Shown piece after piece: positions 7,525-15,802 of a DNA stretch of 64,000 nucleotides (positions within the stretch are counted from its first letter, which is position 1; each line of letters starts with the position of its first letter). Made by a program: the position numbers and the translations under genes. This stretch comes from Kaistella jeonii (GTDB taxonomy: Bacteria > Bacteroidota > Bacteroidia > Flavobacteriales > Weeksellaceae). The DNA lies in contig NZ_JSYL01000010.1 in the NCBI RefSeq assembly GCF_000812865.1, forward strand, positions 19,867 to 83,866, given 5' to 3'. The notes beneath the pieces were generated by a model. It was not told where the DNA came from, did not search any database, and saw only the letters and a program-made list of their open reading frames with translations.

Positions 7525-9413
7525 TATAATTTTGATATTAAGATTTTGGTATTGTCGTTACTCGCCGTTTTTTTTCTGAAAGCAACATATTCCTTAAATT
7601 TTTCTTTTGGATAAATTCCTTTTTTAATGGTTAAGATGCGGTGTACAGAAAGTTTATTGTCTTTTATATTAAAGTTGATCGTGTACGAACCAAATTCTGT
7701 AGAAAAAGTAGCGGAAGCAGGAACTTCGCCAAAAACATAACCGTTTGGAATACTATATTCCAATTCATAATCATCTTGAAAAGGAAAAGACGTCTCAAAG
7801 GGCAAAACTCTCTCGTCATTTGTAGAAAAAGTGGTCGCTTGGTAATAAGGCATGACCGGAAAGAACATATCATTTCCTAATTTTTTTGAAAAGGAATTGG
7901 CTTTCAATGAAAGATCATAGTTAATTACAGCGTGATCTCTGTCATTTTTTAAATTATTAATGGAAAGCTGATCGATCTTTAAATTGAAATGTCTGCTTTT
8001 CAAAGCTTCGATCATTTCATCATTTTTCAAACTGAAAAGCCTTAAATTAGTATCATATTGACCGCCAGAAAATTCGAAATTAGCCTCAGACGCGATGCTG
8101 CAGTCTTCTGCGATCTTTATTTTACCAACTAATTTTTCTTTGCTTTCTTCCGGTTGATAAATGGGAGTGTCGATGATTTCGATGCCAGTTTCTTTCACTG
8201 CCAAAACATTTCGGTTGTGAGAGGAATAAGAAAGATGATTAAAGGCAACGCGTTGTGAAGTATTTTCTAACCAAATTGGATCTTTCTCCGTGGGAACCAT
8301 CAAAATTACGTGGTTACCCGCAAGTTTCGGAAAATCTTTATCAAAAGTCAGCACCGAATCATCACTGTAAATGACAGAATAAAAAGATGGAATTCCCGCT
8401 GCAGTAAGTAAAGTCCGCATGTAATTTGTCAATGCTTTGCAATCACCGTATCCTTTTTTACTTACTTCTGAAGCAGGCATTGGTTGCCAACCGCCGATTC
8501 CCATTGAGATAAGAACGTAGCGCGTTTTATTTTGCATGTACTGATAAATCGTTTTTACTTTTTCAGAGGTTGTTCCCGATAAATTTAAGGCTGAAATCTC
8601 TGCTGAAATCTCCGGAGTTACGGCTGAAACTGGGGTGATCAACTTTTCATAATACCATTTACCGAACGTATTCCAGTTTGTCATGTCGCCTTGTTTGCCT
8701 TCAAGGGTAAATTTTTCGGGAGAAAATTCAACTTTCGGAATCAGATAATCAATACTTGGGGCCAAATTTTCTTCTACAATCGCAGGAATATTTTCATAAG
8801 AATATTTCCACAAATTTCCCTCTTCAGAATGCATCACTTTCGCTAACGGAGTATCTTTTATTTTCGTTCTTATCTTTATTCCGGAATTATTCAAAACCGA
8901 GAACGTCGTTTTTTGCACAGCGATGTCATAAGAACGTAATGGTTTGAAATTATTCAGATAAACCGTGTTGGAAGTATTGGTTTCATAACTCGTTTTTACG
9001 GTAAAAGGATATTTGGTAGATATAGGTCTCAATACGAGAATTCGGTCATCTACATACAAACCGGAACTCGGATTATTGGTGTAATCTGAGAAATCTTTTT
9101 TGGTAAAAGTTTTGAATAATTTCCCATACGCATCATAAAGTTCTACTTTTATGCTGCTGACTTTCGTGGTAGGATTGTAGGGAATTACAACCAGGGAATA
9201 TTGATCTCCCGCAGTACTTAAAATAGTGATTGCGGTGGTTTGCTTTATTTCCATATCGCTCACCGATTTCAAAACGTAATCTTCAGAACTTTCTCTAATT
9301 ACGGCATTTGCATTCTTTAAAAGGTTTTCGGGAATCGATGAAACGCTGTAATCCTGCGCAAAACTGAAAACTGAGAAGACCAAAAAAATAAAAAGGTAAA
9401 ATTGTTTTATCAT
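7524..9413 (-). CDS. DUF3857/transglutaminase-like exported protein (catalytic Cys and His present)
   Basis: A 629-residue exported protein with a signal peptide at 1-19 (FSFAQ), a DUF3857 domain in the first half, and a transglutaminase core with C325 (GYGDCKAL) and H368 (GNHVIL); the third position is WLENTSQ, where an acidic or amide residue could complete the triad. It is therefore a plausible active cysteine hydrolase or transamidase of the periplasm, substrate unknown. It begins 5 nt after the ferritin stop and overlaps the next gene by 1 nt, forming a three-gene operon. It is distantly similar in layout to its downstream neighbour, so the pair probably arose by old duplication. Confidence 0.88.
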   Translation of the reverse strand: MIKQFYLFIFLVFSVFSFAQDYSVSSIPENLLKNANAVIRESSEDYVLKSVSDMEIKQTTAITILSTAGDQYSLVVIPYNPTTKVSSIKVELYDAYGKLFKTFTKKDFSDYTNNPSSGLYVDDRILVLRPISTKYPFTVKTSYETNTSNTVYLNNFKPLRSYDIAVQKTTFSVLNNSGIKIRTKIKDTPLAKVMHSEEGNLWKYSYENIPAIVEENLAPSIDYLIPKVEFSPEKFTLEGKQGDMTNWNTFGKWYYEKLITPVSAVTPEISAEISALNLSGTTSEKVKTIYQYMQNKTRYVLISMGIGGWQPMPASEVSKKGYGDCKALTNYMRTLLTAAGIPSFYSVIYSDDSVLTFDKDFPKLAGNHVILMVPTEKDPIWLENTSQRVAFNHLSYSSHNRNVLAVKETGIEIIDTPIYQPEESKEKLVGKIKIAEDCSIASEANFEFSGGQYDTNLRLFSLKNDEMIEALKSRHFNLKIDQLSINNLKNDRDHAVINYDLSLKANSFSKKLGNDMFFPVMPYYQATTFSTNDERVLPFETSFPFQDDYELEYSIPNGYVFGEVPASATFSTEFGSYTINFNIKDNKLSVHRILTIKKGIYPKEKFKEYVAFRKKTASNDNTKILISKL

Positions 9414-9418
9414 ATAAA

Positions 9419-9928
9419 CTAATTTACCGGGTTTGGAACGAAAACACGCTGACTTAATTCCTGATCGAAAAGATAAAGTGCAGAAGGATTTTCACAAACC
9501 ATTTTTATTTTGGTAACGAGTTGCGATGCATTTGCTTCTTCTTCAACCTGTTCATTTACGAACCACTGCAGAAATGAAACCGTGGCAAAATCTCCTTCGT
9601 TATTAGCATTCTTTAAAATATTGAAAATACTTTTGGTAATGATTTTTTCGTGTGCGAGCGCTTTTTCAAAAATTTCAGTAGCATTTGCGAATTCATAGGG
9701 AGGCTGTTCGATGGCTCCCATTTTTATTTCGGCTCCTACATCATTCAAAAAATCAAACATTTTGTCGGCGTGCATTAATTCTTCTTTGCTTTGAATTCTA
9801 AAGTAATTGGCAATACCATCTAAATCCTTTCCATAAAACCACGCAGACATTGACAAGTAGTATTGTGCAGCGTACTGCTCCTGTGCGATCTGGTGATTGA
9901 TCAAGTTTGCTATTTCATTCGATATCAT
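9419..9928 (-). CDS. ftnA: Bacterial non-haem ferritin
   Basis: A 169-residue ferritin that oxidises Fe2+ and stores it in a 24-mer shell. With the start at 9928 (MISNEIANLINHQ) the ferroxidase residues fall exactly on the standard FtnA numbers: E17, Y24, E50, H53, E94, Q127 and the E129/E130 site. A longer reading frame reaches back to 10006, but that start lies inside the terminator of the previous gene and before the promoter. The gene leads an operon with two DUF3857 proteins. Expression is likely iron-responsive, although no Fur-type site was recognised. Confidence 0.95.
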   Translation of the reverse strand: MISNEIANLINHQIAQEQYAAQYYLSMSAWFYGKDLDGIANYFRIQSKEELMHADKMFDFLNDVGAEIKMGAIEQPPYEFANATEIFEKALAHEKIITKSIFNILKNANNEGDFATVSFLQWFVNEQVEEEANASQLVTKIKMVCENPSALYLFDQELSQRVFVPNPVN

Positions 9929-9942
9929 AAATTGCTTTTTAT

Positions 9943-9973
9943 CAAATATATAGATTTCAAGGGTGGCGAACAA
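9943..9973 (-). promoter_or_regulatory. Candidate ferritin promoter
   Basis: On the minus strand: -33 (C)TTG at 9971-9973, a 20-nt spacer, and -7 TATATTTG at 9943-9950. It is placed about 15 nt before the ferritin ATG, which supports the 9928 start. Confidence 0.6.
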
Positions 9974-9974
9974 G

Positions 9975-10000
9975 AAAAAAGCGGAAAATAAATTTTCCGC
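9975..10000 (-). terminator. Terminator of the Met-rich protein gene
   Basis: A perfect 9-bp stem (GCGGAAAAT/ATTTTCCGC, 9981-9989 and 9992-10000) with a 2-nt spacer is followed on the minus strand by six T. Confidence 0.8.
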
Positions 10001-10028
10001 TCCCATAAAAAAAAATTAAAATTATGAA

Positions 10029-10472
10029 CTAGTTTTTTGCAGGCATTGTGTTCATATCTTTTTGCATCATATTTCCTTTTCTATGCTGCATTTTATCCTG
10101 CATTTTTTCTTGTTTCTTAGATTGCCATTTTGTGTATTGATCAGGAGTAAGAATTGTTTTCATGTCAGAGTTCCACTGATCCTGATTGCTTTTCATCATT
10201 TCCATTTTGGCTTTACGGTCGCCTGTCATTTGAGAAGAATTTGCTTTTCGTTCTTCCATTTTTTTGTCATGCATAGCTTTGATCTGCGTAACCTGCGAAG
10301 GCGAAAGATTTAATTCAGACTGCATCATTTTCATGTTGTCAGCTCTTCTTTGTTCCATTTTAGCTGGATCTCTCATTTTCATATTTTGAGTGCTTTGCAT
10401 CTGATCAGTTTGTTGCGCCATTGCAAATGTTCCTATCGCTAAGAAAGCTGCGCTTAAAAGTAATTTTTTCAT
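10029..10472 (-). CDS. Exported Met-rich Spy/LTXXQ-like small protein
   Basis: A 147-residue protein with a signal peptide at 1-19 (ending AMAQ). The mature part is highly charged, helical and Met-rich: LSPSQVTQIKAMHDKKMEER followed by a second related segment LTPDQYTKWQSKKQEKMQDK. The two L-(S/T)-P-x-Q motifs are those of the Spy/CpxP (LTXXQ) periplasmic chaperone group, and Bacteroidota carry many such proteins. A role in envelope protein quality control or metal binding is inference. It is a single-gene unit with its own terminator. Confidence 0.65.
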   Translation of the reverse strand: MKKLLLSAAFLAIGTFAMAQQTDQMQSTQNMKMRDPAKMEQRRADNMKMMQSELNLSPSQVTQIKAMHDKKMEERKANSSQMTGDRKAKMEMMKSNQDQWNSDMKTILTPDQYTKWQSKKQEKMQDKMQHRKGNMMQKDMNTMPAKN

Positions 10473-10631
10473 TTTTTTATTATTTAATTATTTTGTTGCT
10501 ATTTGACGTTTGGATAAATTTTTTCCATTGATGTTAAACAGCAGAATCATAAATTTTTGTTAATTTAAATTATGAGTAAAATTTATACAAAATTATCATC
10601 ATTGATTATGATGTCTATTCGACAATATTTT

Positions 10632-10663
10632 AAAAAAAAGAGCAGCTCTTTGCAAACTGCTCT
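10632..10663 (-). terminator. Terminator of the GFR-repeat protein gene
   Basis: On the minus strand the stem AGAGCAG/CTGCTC (10657-10663 with 10640-10645) encloses TTTGCAAAGAG and is followed by eight T. Confidence 0.8.
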
Positions 10664-10680
10664 CTTTATATTTGTTTGAA

Positions 10681-11757
10681 TTATCTTCCTGTAAATCTAA
10701 ATCCGGAACTGTTGGAAGTTCTGATCTCCGGAGCACGTTTTTGCTGTGAAGAATTTTTTTCTATTTTCCTTTCCTGACTTTTATTTCGCAAACCAGCGTC
10801 GCTATTTCTCGATCCTGAATTATTATTTCTAAATCCATTATTCTGCGGAGCTGTCGATTGAGGTCTTACATCAGAATTATTTCTAAATCCTCCGTTATTA
10901 ATTTGAGGGCTGGTTTTTACAGCAGTTTCTGCATTACTTCTAAATCCGCCACTAGTTTGAGGAGTTGTGGTTTGAGGTTTTACATCAGAATTATTTCTAA
11001 ATCCGCTGTCATTTAATTGAGGGTTAGTTTTAACAGCAGTATCTGCGTTGCTTCTAAACCCACTATTTCTCGGCGTGGTTGATAAATTGTCGTTACTTCT
11101 AAAACCGGAATTGTTCGAATTATTCTGCCAGTTCCCATTGGTGTTTCTGCCGTTGTCTCTGAAACCCATCTCCTGTCTTGGATTGTTTTGCTGATATTGC
11201 GTTCTGTCGATTCGATATCGGTTGATATTGATGTTTCGGTATCTCGGCACGACATAAATATTGGTTACATAATGTTGTCTTCTATAATTTTGATAATAAA
11301 CAACCGGATTGTATCCCTGGTAATAATTATTTTGGAAGACTACAAAAATTCGGGGTCCCATAATATTTTGCAACGCATAAAACCGATCGTAATACCATCT
11401 GTCCGGATTGTATCTGTAATAAGAATTCCAGGCGCTGTAAGAAGGATAACTGTCATTCAAAATCATGATTTGCTGAATTTGCCAGGAAGACAACCGATGT
11501 CTTGCAAAAAAACTATTCCAGTTTACATCGTAAATACTGTTTCGGTAATCATTATATGAACTTTGATAAAAATCATTGGTATAATAATCTGAAGGATATT
11601 CATAATAATAATCATCTGGAAAATACGTAGCATCTTCTTCATCACCATAATAACTGCTGTTATTGTTATTGGCATTGGTCGGATAATGATCCGGATAATT
11701 CTGCGCGGAAATCAATGCTGATAAAAACACCGAAAGTCCAAAAAATATTTTTTTCAT
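10681..11757 (-). CDS. Exported Asn/Tyr-rich protein with GFR repeats
   Basis: A 358-residue protein of no recognised function. Residues 1-19 are a signal peptide (ALISAQ). Residues 20-75 are rich in Tyr, Asp and Asn. Residues 78-175 look folded (VNWNSFFARHRLSSWQIQQI, then Tyr/Arg-rich strands). From residue 198 to the end the protein is low complexity and carries the tripeptide GFR at 198, 218, 233, 252, 271, 290, 308 and 352, a GLR at 322, and ends SGFRFTGR. The repeat period is about 19 residues. A surface or cell-wall associated role is possible but unproven. It is monocistronic. Confidence 0.7.
   Translation of the reverse strand: MKKIFFGLSVFLSALISAQNYPDHYPTNANNNNSSYYGDEEDATYFPDDYYYEYPSDYYTNDFYQSSYNDYRNSIYDVNWNSFFARHRLSSWQIQQIMILNDSYPSYSAWNSYYRYNPDRWYYDRFYALQNIMGPRIFVVFQNNYYQGYNPVVYYQNYRRQHYVTNIYVVPRYRNININRYRIDRTQYQQNNPRQEMGFRDNGRNTNGNWQNNSNNSGFRSNDNLSTTPRNSGFRSNADTAVKTNPQLNDSGFRNNSDVKPQTTTPQTSGGFRSNAETAVKTSPQINNGGFRNNSDVRPQSTAPQNNGFRNNNSGSRNSDAGLRNKSQERKIEKNSSQQKRAPEIRTSNSSGFRFTGR
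10837..11064 (-). repeat. Tandem duplication of a 114-bp coding unit
   Basis: Residues 232-269 and 270-307 of the GFR protein are near copies (SGFRSNADTAVKT and GGFRSNAETAVKT; DSGFRNNSDVKPQ and GGFRNNSDVRPQ), giving two adjacent 114-bp DNA units. Each unit itself contains two 19-residue GFR modules. Confidence 0.8.
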
Positions 11758-11880
11758 TTTAATCTACGTTTGTTTTTGTTACTTATACTTTCCTATTAGA
11801 AAAGTATGCCATTTTTTTTGGCTTAAAGCCTTTAGAGTAAACGATTTAAAAGCTTTCCTACCCTCTTTGATGCAAACAAA

Positions 11881-11916
11881 AGAGGGAAGTTAAAACCAAA
11901 GTTCTAACTTCCCTCT
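11881..11916 (-). terminator. Terminator of the glucanotransferase gene, with a competing arm
   Basis: A perfect 12-bp inverted repeat (AGAGGGAAGTTA/TAACTTCCCTCT, 12-nt loop) is followed on the minus strand by TTTGTTTG. A further segment at 11862-11868 (CCTCTTT) can pair with 11878-11884 (AAAGAGG) instead, so two exclusive folds are possible. Confidence 0.75.
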
Positions 11917-12001
11917 ACAATATCGTAAGCAATTGATAATCAATTATTAAAAAACAGATACCAAATCATAAAAATAATTGATCTTTTTTAATTTATTTTA
12001 A

Positions 12002-14659
12002 TTAAATCCGATTTGAATCTTTGATCCATCCGCCAATCTTTTGGTTAAAATCTTCTTTTTTCAAAAGCTCTTCAACATTCAGATGCATTCGATATCTCCA
12101 GTAATGCGGGAAAACTGCAGGATTATTAATCCGTTCTTCATCCATATTTGGATTGGTTAATTCTGAATCTGTCGCCAAAAATTCCTGGATAGGGAAAATT
12201 GCTAACATCGCGTCATTATAAAGATGTTGCTTCATGATGATTTCTGCGAGTTGTGGCTCTAAATTCCAGGGTGCGGTTCCCGATTGTCCCAGTTGTTTAT
12301 TGAAATATTCCTGCGTGAAATTACGATCCTCATGCCACCATTGTCGCAATGTTGAACTGTCGTGCGAACTTGCAGTCACCACATTCATATAGCCAGCGTT
12401 TTTCGGATTGTACCATGCAATATTTTCTGAAGGCATTCTTTGAACTTTCAAAGCCGTAATTCCCAATCGATCCATGACTTGCGGAACAGAATCCGGAACC
12501 ATTCCCAGATCTTCGCCACAAATTAACATGTCGGTTGCATTTAAAATGACAGGCAGTTTTTCCATGGCTTTTTGATACCAAAGTCCATCTTGCCGTTTGA
12601 AAAAATAATCCACATATAAATCAGAGATCGCTTTTTGCTCCCAATCCTGTAAATATTGAAATGATTTCGTTTTGTTGATATTGAATCTTGGATGATAAAC
12701 TATTTCGCCATCTTTCGTTTCTTCTGGCAAGAAAAGGACATTTGCACAAAGAGAAATTAGCTGCTCTTCAACCGAACCTTGCGGATTTTCTTTGAAATGA
12801 TCTGATAATTTTCTTTGGGTATCAAATTTTTCTTTAAAAGTATAAGTTCCATCAAAATGATTGTTCATGAACTGATTATGAATCGCATCTCTCTCATCGC
12901 CGAAAAAATCCCAAAGAATCTGATCATTGATAAAAGGTTTACAATAACGGTTTTCATTGAAAGGAATATTTCTGGCTTGAAACTCCTCCATTCTCACAGG
13001 AATTGCAGGATAAAAATAACCTAAGATTCCCTGAGTGACGCTCATCGGCATTCTCCAGATCCTAAAGAACCCAAGAATATGATCAATTCTCATCGCATCG
13101 AAATACTGCTCCAAAGCTTTGAAACGATTTTTCCACCATCGATAACCATCTTCCTTCATCGCCTCCCAGTTATAAGTCGGGAATTCCCAGTTTTGACCAA
13201 GATCTGTAAATTGATCCGGCGGTGCTCCGGCTTGAAAATCCATTCCAAACAATTCCGGTTCCGTCCATGCTTCAACAGAATATCTATAAATACCGATTGG
13301 TAGATCTCCCTTTACAGAAATTCCTAGACCGTGTGTATAATCGATTGCGTCTTTCAATTGCAAATGAAGTTGATATTGAACCCATGCGTGAAGCATTGTG
13401 GTATCATAATCTTTGCTTTTAGCACTAAAAAATGGCGTAATTTTTCCGGTTATATATTTCTTATGCGTTTTCCATTCGTTAAAGTTGGGCGTTTTGTATT
13501 TATCGCGCTGTACGCAAAAAGCAGAATATGGCAGAAGCCACTCTTCATTATCTTTCATGAATTTTTTGAAATTCCGATCTTTCAAAATCTTCTCTTTATT
13601 CGTGTCAAAAATTGCTTTTACAAATTTCCATTTTCCAGAAATCATTTGCTCATAATCGATGAGACTTAAGGAATTCAATTCAGCTTTTTTAGCATTAAAT
13701 TCTTCTACTAAATCTTTCGGTAAAGAAAATTCGAGTTTTTCAATCGACAGATATTGTGGATGAAGTGCGTAAACAGAGATCGCTGCATAAGGATAAGAAT
13801 CGGTCCACGTGTAATTCGCAGTTGTATCGTTGATCGGTAAGATCTGCAACATTGAAAGATTGGTTTGTTTCGCCCAATCTGCAAGAACTTTCAAATCTGG
13901 AAATTCACCCACGCCAAAACCATTTTCAGATCTCAGTGCAAAAACCGGAATTGCAACTCCGGCTGCGTGATACATTTCAAACGATTTGAATTTGAAAAAA
14001 TGATCTGCTTTAATCTGAAGAATATTTTTCTCAGCATTTGGTAACGCCCAACGGTTATCGCCGTACTCAATATCGAAAACTTGTCCGGAATCTGTATTTA
14101 ATAATCCGTATTTGTATTGAATAAGTTGGTCAGAAGGCAATTCAATAGAAGCTTCCCAAATACCAAAATCTGTTTGAGACATTACGACAGCTTTCAAATA
14201 TTCCCAATTTCCTAAAGCTTCGCTATTTCCGACCAAAACGATTTTCCAGTTCGGATGATAAATCGGCGCTTCTAAACGAAATAAATGAGTATGCTTTTTG
14301 AGAACTGAAATTTTCTCTGCTGTAAAACCTCTTAATTTATTTTTAAGTATTTTATTATTGAGATAATTTTCAGGAAAATTCTTTTTATTCCAAACATCAA
14401 AAATGATAAATTCTTTGTAGTTGTGGGAAAAACTTAGTTTATGAGGAGAAAATTCTTCATCGAGAATCGTTCCGCCATCATTTACCAATTGGTATTTGTA
14501 GGAAATAGATTTAGAAAAAAAATCTACTTCGGCATCCCAGTTTCCATTTTCATTATAATTTAGGAAATGATATTTATCTTCACTTCCATCTTCCATGACC
14601 AAGAGTTGGAGCTTCTCGCCCATTTTCGTCCGAAAATTAATTCTAAAATACAGTTTCAT
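12002..14659 (-). CDS. malQ: 4-alpha-glucanotransferase (GH77) with N-terminal starch-binding domains
   Basis: An 885-residue amylomaltase that transfers alpha-1,4-glucan segments between malto-oligosaccharides. Two CBM20-type starch-binding modules occupy about 1-95 and 125-225 (second with VLVGNSEALGNW), followed by the GH77 barrel. Catalytic residues are D526 (AMRIDH, nucleophile), E716 (CGEDLGM, acid/base) and D767 (ASSHDSS). The two-CBM20 architecture is typical of Bacteroidota and plant DPE2-like enzymes. No signal peptide, so cytoplasmic. It stands alone, without other glycogen genes nearby. Confidence 0.95.
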   Translation of the reverse strand: MKLYFRINFRTKMGEKLQLLVMEDGSEDKYHFLNYNENGNWDAEVDFFSKSISYKYQLVNDGGTILDEEFSPHKLSFSHNYKEFIIFDVWNKKNFPENYLNNKILKNKLRGFTAEKISVLKKHTHLFRLEAPIYHPNWKIVLVGNSEALGNWEYLKAVVMSQTDFGIWEASIELPSDQLIQYKYGLLNTDSGQVFDIEYGDNRWALPNAEKNILQIKADHFFKFKSFEMYHAAGVAIPVFALRSENGFGVGEFPDLKVLADWAKQTNLSMLQILPINDTTANYTWTDSYPYAAISVYALHPQYLSIEKLEFSLPKDLVEEFNAKKAELNSLSLIDYEQMISGKWKFVKAIFDTNKEKILKDRNFKKFMKDNEEWLLPYSAFCVQRDKYKTPNFNEWKTHKKYITGKITPFFSAKSKDYDTTMLHAWVQYQLHLQLKDAIDYTHGLGISVKGDLPIGIYRYSVEAWTEPELFGMDFQAGAPPDQFTDLGQNWEFPTYNWEAMKEDGYRWWKNRFKALEQYFDAMRIDHILGFFRIWRMPMSVTQGILGYFYPAIPVRMEEFQARNIPFNENRYCKPFINDQILWDFFGDERDAIHNQFMNNHFDGTYTFKEKFDTQRKLSDHFKENPQGSVEEQLISLCANVLFLPEETKDGEIVYHPRFNINKTKSFQYLQDWEQKAISDLYVDYFFKRQDGLWYQKAMEKLPVILNATDMLICGEDLGMVPDSVPQVMDRLGITALKVQRMPSENIAWYNPKNAGYMNVVTASSHDSSTLRQWWHEDRNFTQEYFNKQLGQSGTAPWNLEPQLAEIIMKQHLYNDAMLAIFPIQEFLATDSELTNPNMDEERINNPAVFPHYWRYRMHLNVEELLKKEDFNQKIGGWIKDSNRI

Positions 14660-14884
14660 AGTTTCTCAATTGAAACTGCAATTTAGGGAAAATATGATAA
14701 TTTTTTCTGTTTTTAGTATAAAATTTAAATAGGTTTAATCGCTGATTTATAGCGTCTTGCAAAGTACAAAATGAAAGACGCTGAAAAAAATTTAAAAATG
14801 AAATATTAAAATTTAGAATTGAAATAAAAAAAATACCTCTGCGATGTTGCATAAGAATTATGGTAATTATAAAAATTAAATTAA

Positions 14885-15202
14885 TTACTTCTGACGATTT
14901 AATTTTATGGGATTTTGTCTTGCGTCAAAAACATCTGTGATTTCTACTCTGTTTTTCGCATCATTAAACCAATAAATAATCTTGTAATTTTTAAAAACCA
15001 GATATCTAAATTCTTCTTTTCGGTTAATAAGCAATTCTTCCCTTTGTCCGATTCCAATTTGAAAATTCAATGAATTCCCTTTATTTATAATTCCTTCAAC
15101 TAAATCAGAAGCAACTTTGCGACTTGCCTTAAACTCGTAATACTTAAATATTTTCTTTAATTCATTTTTAGTAAAATGCGTCCAATAAACGTGGATTACC
15201 AT
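14885..15202 (-). CDS. RelE/ParE-family toxin
   Basis: A 105-residue basic protein (YWTHFTKNELKKIFKYYEFKAS...) with the RelE/ParE pattern: an N-terminal strand and helix pair, then central strands EFRYLVFKNYKIIYWF and a C-terminal strand VEITDVFDARQNP. Such toxins either cleave mRNA on the ribosome or poison gyrase; the ParE-like DVFDARQNP tail favours the ParE side but does not decide it. The ATG overlaps the antitoxin stop by 7 nt, the standard arrangement for a type II module. Confidence 0.85.
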   Translation of the reverse strand: MVIHVYWTHFTKNELKKIFKYYEFKASRKVASDLVEGIINKGNSLNFQIGIGQREELLINRKEEFRYLVFKNYKIIYWFNDAKNRVEITDVFDARQNPIKLNRQK

Positions 15203-15420
15203 TGTTTAATTTCTGAAAGTAGATTTGAGGTTTCTGTGACCCTATTATTTTTTGAATCTTCCATTGATTTATCAATTCTCTCGTTAAATTCATCAATTGT
15301 AAATGGTTTGAAATCAATTTTTTTATTCTTCAACACGCTTTCTAACTGAGAAATTAATTCCTCACTCTGTACTTTCAAAAATTCTTGAATAAACTCTATT
15401 TTTCGCGTTTGAATATCCAT
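15196..15420 (-). CDS. Antitoxin of the RelE/ParE module
   Basis: A 74-residue acidic, helical protein (MDIQTRKIEFIQEFLKVQSEELISQL...) directly upstream of and overlapping the toxin. The C-terminal part (FTIDEFNERIDKSMEDSKNN) resembles the toxin-wrapping helix of many Bacteroidota antitoxins. No clear DNA-binding domain is seen, so autoregulation may be weak. A possible -7 box TAATTTTG lies at 15438-15445 on the minus strand. Confidence 0.75.
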   Translation of the reverse strand: MDIQTRKIEFIQEFLKVQSEELISQLESVLKNKKIDFKPFTIDEFNERIDKSMEDSKNNRVTETSNLLSEIKQW

Positions 15421-15477
15421 ATTATTACTATTTATTTCAAAATTACAAATTAAATTTTAAAACTTTAAGTGAGTGAC

Positions 15478-15726
15478 TTAAAGATATTTTTTAGATAAAG
15501 CTAAAGTTATGTCTTTCTTATAATCAAAATCTTTCGACATTTCAAAAGCACCTTTCATAGATTGTAAGTTTGCGGATATTTCAACTTCTGAACTTATATC
15601 TTCATTGGTTAAAATCCGCAAATAATTTTTTATTAAATCAAAAAGACTTCGCTCTTTTTCAAAAGCAAATTTCTTGGCTTTTTTAATTACAGATTTATCT
15701 ATTTTTAAAGTAAATTTAGTTTTCAT
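15478..15726 (-). CDS. Antitoxin-like protein (DUF6364-like), no toxin partner seen
   Basis: An 82-residue protein starting MKTKFTLKIDKSVIKKAKKF. The N-terminal segment looks like a ribbon-helix-helix or DUF6364-type antitoxin DNA-binding domain; the rest is helical. Such genes normally precede a PIN-domain toxin, but the next gene downstream is the RelE/ParE antitoxin after a 57-nt gap. The reading frame extends upstream to 15756, but MKTKF is the family-like start. It is either an orphan antitoxin or a third member of the adjacent module. Confidence 0.65.
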   Translation of the reverse strand: MKTKFTLKIDKSVIKKAKKFAFEKERSLFDLIKNYLRILTNEDISSEVEISANLQSMKGAFEMSKDFDYKKDITLALSKKYL

Positions 15727-15802
15727 CCTTTTTAATTTGATGAGAAATATAGTCAATTATTTTCGAGAAAGTATTTTTTATTAGCAACACATCTCTGAAA
15801 AA

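Noticed and set aside
9929..10006. Ferritin start at 10006
   Set aside because: It would add 26 residues encoded by the preceding terminator and promoter; the 9928 start puts all ferroxidase residues at standard positions.
10837..11064. CRISPR-like regular repeats
   Set aside because: The period is 114 bp in frame within a coding sequence, with no palindromic repeat or unique spacers; it is a protein tandem repeat. No CRISPR array or cas gene is present in the window.
14643..14852. 69-residue minus-strand reading frame upstream of the glucanotransferase
   Set aside because: It overlaps the malQ start and is AT-rich low-complexity sequence with no family resemblance.
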